DNA of 9,548 nt. It comes from Anaerolineales bacterium (GTDB taxonomy: Bacteria; Chloroflexota; Anaerolineae; Anaerolineales; Villigracilaceae). A program made the translations under genes and the position numbers. The stretch spans positions 1-9,548 of the forward strand of contig JAQTWR010000075.1 in the NCBI GenBank assembly GCA_028689195.1, given 5' to 3'. Shown here one piece after another: positions 7,043-9,548 of the stretch (position 1 is the first letter of the stretch; the number at the start of each line of letters is the position of its first letter). The notes under the pieces are model-generated. The model did no database searches, was not told the DNA's origin, and was given only the letters and a program-made list of their open reading frames with translations.

Positions 7043-7888
7043 TTATTCCTGATCTTCGCGCGTGTCGATATGACCGGGTTTTTCCTTGCCCAATTCCAGC
7101 GAGCGTTGATACGCCGCCCAAACCGCGCGCGAAATTGCCGTGCGAAATCCCGCTTTTTCCAAATAATATAACGCCTCGGCAGACGTGCCGCCCGGCGAGG
7201 TGACTTGATTCCGCAGCGTGGCGGGATGTCTTGCCGCGCCTTCATAATAGGATGCGGAGCCTTTGATGGTTTGCAGCACCAATTGCTCCGAAATGCGGCG
7301 CGGAAAACCCATGTGTACGCCCGCGTCAATCAACGCTTCAGTGAAGAGGAAAACATACGCGGGACCCGAACCCGAAAGCGCGGTCGCCATGTCCAAATAA
7401 GATTCGTCTTCCACGAAAACTTCCTCGCCCATGGCGCTGAGCAGCGAACGCGCTATTTTTTGCTGCGCCTCGCTGACTTCTTTCGACGCCGTCCAGACGG
7501 TGATTCCCTCTCCAATTTGGCCGGGCGTATTGGGCATGGAACGCACAATGGATTTATGTTTCAGCCCCGCGTTGATTTTTTTTATCGTCGCGCCCGCGAT
7601 GATGGATAAAACCAGCGCGTCAGAGCGGACGCCCTTCAAGCCTTTCATCACTTCGGATAATCGCTGCGGTTTGACGGAAAGTACCACCACGTCCGCTTGG
7701 TGCGCGGCTTCGACGTTATCGGTGGTGGATTTGATTCCGTATTTTTTGCTCAACTCTGCGCCGCGTTCTTCGCGCGGACCCGCCGCGATAATATTCCTGG
7801 GGTCGGCGAGTTTTTGGCGCAGCAATCCCGCGATCATGGCTTCAGCCATTACGCCGGGTCCGATGAACGCAATTTTCTTATTTAACAT
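7043..7888 (-). CDS. proC: Pyrroline-5-carboxylate reductase
   Basis: Catalyses the last step of proline synthesis, NAD(P)H-dependent reduction of pyrroline-5-carboxylate, in the cytoplasm. The 281-residue product has the usual ProC length. Seen are the Rossmann loop IAFIGPGVMAEAM (6-18, with Pro in place of the common Gly or Ala), LSVKPQ (70-75), RSMPNTP (116-122), ALSGSGPAYVF (170-180) and the ProC signature VTSPGGTS (229-236). The start at 7886-7888 is set by GGAGG at 7894-7898 and by the conserved N-terminus; the open frame extending to 8005 lacks family sequence. The first 11 bases overlap the end of the DUF402 gene, and sbcD begins 8 nt after the stop, so the three form one operon. The last 10 or so residues are charged and variable. 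Confidence 0.96.
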   Translation of the reverse strand: MLNKKIAFIGPGVMAEAMIAGLLRQKLADPRNIIAAGPREERGAELSKKYGIKSTTDNVEAAHQADVVVLSVKPQRLSEVMKGLKGVRSDALVLSIIAGATIKKINAGLKHKSIVRSMPNTPGQIGEGITVWTASKEVSEAQQKIARSLLSAMGEEVFVEDESYLDMATALSGSGPAYVFLFTEALIDAGVHMGFPRRISEQLVLQTIKGSASYYEGAARHPATLRNQVTSPGGTSAEALYYLEKAGFRTAISRAVWAAYQRSLELGKEKPGHIDTREDQE

Positions 7889-8384
7889 TTTTTCCTCCAA
7901 ATTCAGGGACGGGTCTTGCGACCCAGTTTTCAGCCAGTTCGAGCGCTTCGTTTGCGGCGGCGTACATTTGCGCTTGAAATTCTTTTGAGTAGTTGTAAGT
8001 TTCAATCGCTTCTAAAAATTCGTCTTCGTCTATGAGGCGGGCTTTTTTGGGGAAGTCTTTCACAACGTCCAGTTCGTGATCTTTGAAACTGAGTACGCCG
8101 TTCTCGAAAGTCGGCGGCGCGGCGATGTTGATGTATATCTCCGCCAGTTTTCCGTCGGGTTCGAATAGTTCGATCAGGTTATAGAATTTATTTGTCCAGT
8201 AATATGACCGATAATGATGGGCGATGGCGCTCCGCCTGCCTTCTTTATGATTCACAATCGAACCCGCCGGCGCGATGGTAACAAGCAACTCCGCGTCTAT
8301 CGATTCGACAAACGCGCGCCAACTGCGATATACGCTCCCATCCGCTTTGCATGAACGCGCTTCGATTTCGTCTCCGATTTTCAT
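7878..8384 (-). CDS. DUF402 family protein, possible nucleoside/nucleotide phosphate hydrolase
   Basis: A 168-residue cytoplasmic protein. The core YWTNKFYNLIELFEPDG (62-78), YINIAAPPTFENG (84-96), KDHELDVV (101-108) and IDEDEF (118-123) matches the DUF402 barrel. Characterised relatives are the Staphylococcus aureus nucleoside tri- and diphosphatase Ntdp and the fosfomycin-pathway enzyme FomD. In those, conserved acidic residues corresponding to the D102/D106 and D119/D121 regions bind metal. A helical C-terminus (120-155) is also typical. The assignment to the family is good; the substrate is unknown. It is first in the operon with proC and sbcD and overlaps proC by 11 bases. No good Shine-Dalgarno precedes the ATG. 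A promoter-like TAAAAT lies 7 nt before it, so translation from a leaderless or very short leader is possible. Confidence 0.8.
   Translation of the reverse strand: MKIGDEIEARSCKADGSVYRSWRAFVESIDAELLVTIAPAGSIVNHKEGRRSAIAHHYRSYYWTNKFYNLIELFEPDGKLAEIYINIAAPPTFENGVLSFKDHELDVVKDFPKKARLIDEDEFLEAIETYNYSKEFQAQMYAAANEALELAENWVARPVPEFGGKNVK
7894..7898 (-). promoter_or_regulatory. Ribosome binding site of proC, inside the DUF402 gene
   Basis: GGAGG on the minus strand sits 5 nt before the proC ATG. It lies within the last codons of the DUF402 gene. Its strength and spacing decide the proC start against the longer open frame. Confidence 0.8.
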
Positions 8385-8391
8385 AGCCGCA

Positions 8392-8422
8392 ATTTTACCC
8401 CACTGATTTTGTCTTTATGCAA
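8392..8422 (-). promoter_or_regulatory. Possible promoter of the DUF402-proC-sbcD operon
   Basis: On the minus strand TAAAAT (8392-8397, five of six to the -10 consensus) follows TTGCAT (8417-8422, weak -35) at 19 nt, a longer than ideal spacing. Transcription would begin within a base or two of the ATG. The -35-like hexamer overlaps the left direct repeat of the MITE-like element. Position supports it; the hexamers are only fair. Confidence 0.3.
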
Positions 8423-8429
8423 AATGAGA
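8420..8429. repeat. Left 10-bp direct repeat (putative target-site duplication)
   Basis: CAAAATGAGA here is repeated exactly at 8543-8552, each copy touching one end of the 8430-8542 inverted-repeat element. This is the arrangement expected from a staggered-cut insertion. Confidence 0.65.
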
Positions 8430-8542
8430 GGAGTGTCTAAAAGGATGGGCTTTCTTTAACGCGAAGGCGCAAAGACGCCAAGCCTCAAAGGTTTCTTCGA
8501 GTCTTCGTGACTTTGTGTTTAGCCCACAAAGTTAGACACTCT
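8430..8542. mobile_element. MITE-like non-autonomous element, 113 bp
   Basis: The ends are perfect 10-bp inverted repeats, GAGTGTCTAA (8431-8440) and TTAGACACTC (8532-8541), extended by one G-T pair. A second in-register pairing follows, TGGGCT (8446-8451) with AGCCCA (8521-8526). The interior has a small hairpin (GGCG 8466-8469 with CGCC 8476-8479) within sequence resembling the dispersed AACGCRAAGGCGCAAAGACGC repeat I recall from many environmental genomes, then a CTTCGWGTCTTCGTG-like part. No open reading frame of note. It is flanked by exact 10-bp direct repeats. A matching transposase is not in the window, and mobility is inferred from the termini alone. Alternatively it is a REP-like palindrome. 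Confidence 0.6.
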
Positions 8543-8552
8543 CAAAATGAGA
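8543..8552. repeat. Right 10-bp direct repeat (putative target-site duplication)
   Basis: Second copy of CAAAATGAGA, identical to 8420-8429. It also forms the left tip of the neighbouring inverted-repeat structure that ends at 8684. Confidence 0.65.
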
Positions 8553-8684
8553 TTGAGGCTCTTTAGGAATTCCCGTGATAAATTCTGATTTTTGGCGTCT
8601 GCGGTGGCGCGACATTAATGTCGCGCTACGGGTTGTGGCTTATCACGGCAAACCTCAAAGATACGAGATTGATCATCTCGTTTT
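8544..8684. repeat. Nested imperfect inverted-repeat structure around a 20-bp palindrome
   Basis: Successive arms face each other: 8544-8553 with 8675-8684 (nine of ten plus one G-T), 8553-8558 with 8653-8658 (6 bp), 8573-8581 with 8640-8648 (9 bp perfect, CCGTGATAA), and a central perfect 20-bp palindrome at 8607-8626 that extends to 8604-8629 with one G-T pair. The centre resembles dispersed GTAGCGCGACATTAATGTCGCGCTAC-like repeats. No gene is visible. It may be a second, older insertion element or a composite of small repeats. The outer arms are less certain than the inner two. Confidence 0.5.
8663..8681. terminator. Small hairpin after the FAD oxidoreductase gene
   Basis: ACGAGAT (8663-8669) and ATCTCGT (8675-8681) make a perfect 7-bp stem with a 5-nt loop. 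A TTTTAT run (8681-8686) follows on the plus strand, although no plus-strand gene ends here. On the minus strand it lies 7 nt after the oxidoreductase stop but is followed only by ATCTTTG, a poor U-tract. It may be a weak terminator, or one arm of the larger 8544-8684 structure. Confidence 0.3.
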
Positions 8685-8688
8685 ATAA

Positions 8689-9548
8689 CTACAATTCCCG
8701 CCCGCCGCTCGCCATTCTCTTCCTTCTCGCTTTTCTTCCCTTCACCATCAATTTCTGAATCCACGCGACAAACGGCTCAGGCGGAAGATATTCGATCAGT
8801 TTCCACTTCTCCATGCCGCGTTTTTCGAGCGCGGCGTTTGCCGCTTCGATCCCTGTGGCGCAGGCGCGTTCCAAAAAGAACGACGGCATGGGATGTCGCA
8901 CCCAATCGCCCGCGCAGAATAAATTCTCCCACGGAGTTTCGATCCCCAAATATTTTTCCTTCGCGCCGACGGATGGCAGCGTGTGCGCTTCCGCGTTGCG
9001 CTGTAAATGCTGCTTGATTAAATGTCCGCGCAGTTCGGGGAAGGTCTGCTGCACTTCGGTAATCGCTTTGGTAAACAAAATTGCGTCGGGCAAAGCCAGC
9101 GTTTCGGGCGGACCGTAAATGTGCGCTTCCAACGCGCTGCCGCCTGTCTCGCGTGACCAGCGGCGATACGGATTGTAGATTCTATCGAGCCAGAAAAAAT
9201 TATGCAGCATGAAATCGCCGGTGAAGATTCCCGCTTCGGGCATTTTGCGCGGCTTCGCGTCGAACCACAGGCGCACGATGGCGTTGCTCAATGCGCGGGG
9301 GAAAAATAAATTTTCGGTTTCGCCGCCAAAACTCGACCGTAGGATTTTTTTCGCGTTGTTGGAATCCGTCGCCAGGATGATCTGCGTCGCGCGGAGAGTC
9401 TCTTCGCCCGAAGTTGATTCCCGCGCGACGAGCCATTCATCCCCGTCTCTGGCGACGCGCGTGACCTTCATCCCCAATTCGATTCTGCCTCCGAGTTCTT
9501 TGATCTTCGCCCCAAGCGGTTCGCAAATGCTCGTGCCGCCGTCGTCGG
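8689..9548 (-). CDS. FAD-dependent oxidoreductase, amine-oxidase/carotenoid-desaturase-like (5' end outside window)
   Basis: The C-terminal 285 residues of a flavin oxidoreductase; the frame is open to the window edge, so the N-terminal FAD-binding GxGxxG is not visible and the start lies beyond 9548. The first visible residues (DDGGTSICEPLGAKIKELGG) match the segment before the second nucleotide-binding part in phytoene desaturase, CrtU- and hydroxysqualene-dehydroxylase-like proteins. ATQIILATD completes the Rossmann-type part. LFCAGDW (residues 210-216 of the visible part) contacts the FAD, and LERACATGIEAAN follows at 225-237. The C-terminus ends in a basic run (KGRKARRKR) that could touch membrane lipids. 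Substrate unknown: a carotenoid, squalene derivative or other isoprenoid is a reasonable guess from the family. An internal TTG or ATG near 9470-9477 should not be taken as the start, since homologous sequence continues upstream. Confidence 0.8.
   Translation of the reverse strand, partial: DDGGTSICEPLGAKIKELGGRIELGMKVTRVARDGDEWLVARESTSGEETLRATQIILATDSNNAKKILRSSFGGETENLFFPRALSNAIVRLWFDAKPRKMPEAGIFTGDFMLHNFFWLDRIYNPYRRWSRETGGSALEAHIYGPPETLALPDAILFTKAITEVQQTFPELRGHLIKQHLQRNAEAHTLPSVGAKEKYLGIETPWENLFCAGDWVRHPMPSFFLERACATGIEAANAALEKRGMEKWKLIEYLPPEPFVAWIQKLMVKGRKARRKRMASGGREL

Noticed and set aside
7035..7121. Longer 5' end for sbcD, starting at 7121.
   Set aside because: The extra 29 residues lie inside proC, show no family sequence, and the conserved nuclease N-terminus begins at the 7034 ATG.
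7889..8005. Longer 5' end for proC, starting at 8005.
   Set aside because: It would overlap the DUF402 gene by more than 100 bases. GGAGG at 7894-7898 and the Rossmann N-terminus fix the start at 7888.
8385..8688. A small protein gene or RNA gene in the long non-coding stretch.
   Set aside because: No open frame with a ribosome binding site and no tRNA-like fold. The sequence is explained by inverted and direct repeats.
1..9548. CRISPR array, toxin-antitoxin or phage-defence system.
   Set aside because: No regularly spaced direct repeats, no small gene pairs, and the repair genes present (recF, sbcD) look like housekeeping copies.

Overview
The window looks like a chromosomal segment of a free-living bacterium. 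Gene content and protein style suggest Chloroflexota, perhaps Anaerolineae. This rests on recollection of similar proteins (the SbcD variant with a GDAYRDR motif, the DUF402 protein, the 'quinate 5-dehydrogenase'-labelled protein) and on GCG/CGC-rich but not extreme composition. It is an inference, not a proof. No phage, plasmid, CRISPR, tRNA or rRNA sequence was seen.

Layout. On the plus strand, 11-1951 carries recF and a YhhQ-type queuosine-precursor transporter, 9 nt apart. They converge on a long minus-strand block. A nested hairpin (1960-2044) fills the gap between the convergent genes; its minus-strand T-tract suits it to terminate the minus-strand operon. That operon, 5708 down to 2048, reads MFS transporter, conserved protein of unknown function (often labelled quinate 5-dehydrogenase), MobA-like nucleotidyltransferase, PAP2 phosphatase. 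The last three genes are abutting or overlapping. A 102-nt leader (5709-5810) with a GCGAAT-repeat hairpin separates it from a second minus-strand operon, 8384 down to 5811: DUF402 protein, proC, sbcD. These three are again overlapping or 8 nt apart.

Upstream of the DUF402 gene lies the only long non-coding stretch, 8385-8688. It is not empty. It holds a 113-bp MITE-like element (8430-8542) with 10-bp terminal inverted repeats and exact 10-bp flanking direct repeats. Next to it is a second nested inverted-repeat structure (8544-8684) centred on a perfect 20-bp palindrome. Beyond it, a minus-strand FAD-dependent oxidoreductase of the amine-oxidase/carotenoid-desaturase type runs off the right edge.

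Functionally this is mostly housekeeping: recombination repair (RecF, SbcD), tRNA-modification precursor salvage, proline synthesis and nucleotide-phosphate hydrolysis. The least explained parts are the four-gene transporter/unknown/nucleotidyltransferase/PAP2 operon, which could handle an activated polar head group or lipid-linked compound (speculative), and the tandem non-coding repeat elements at 8420-8684. I saw no clear sign of a new defence or mobile system beyond these.
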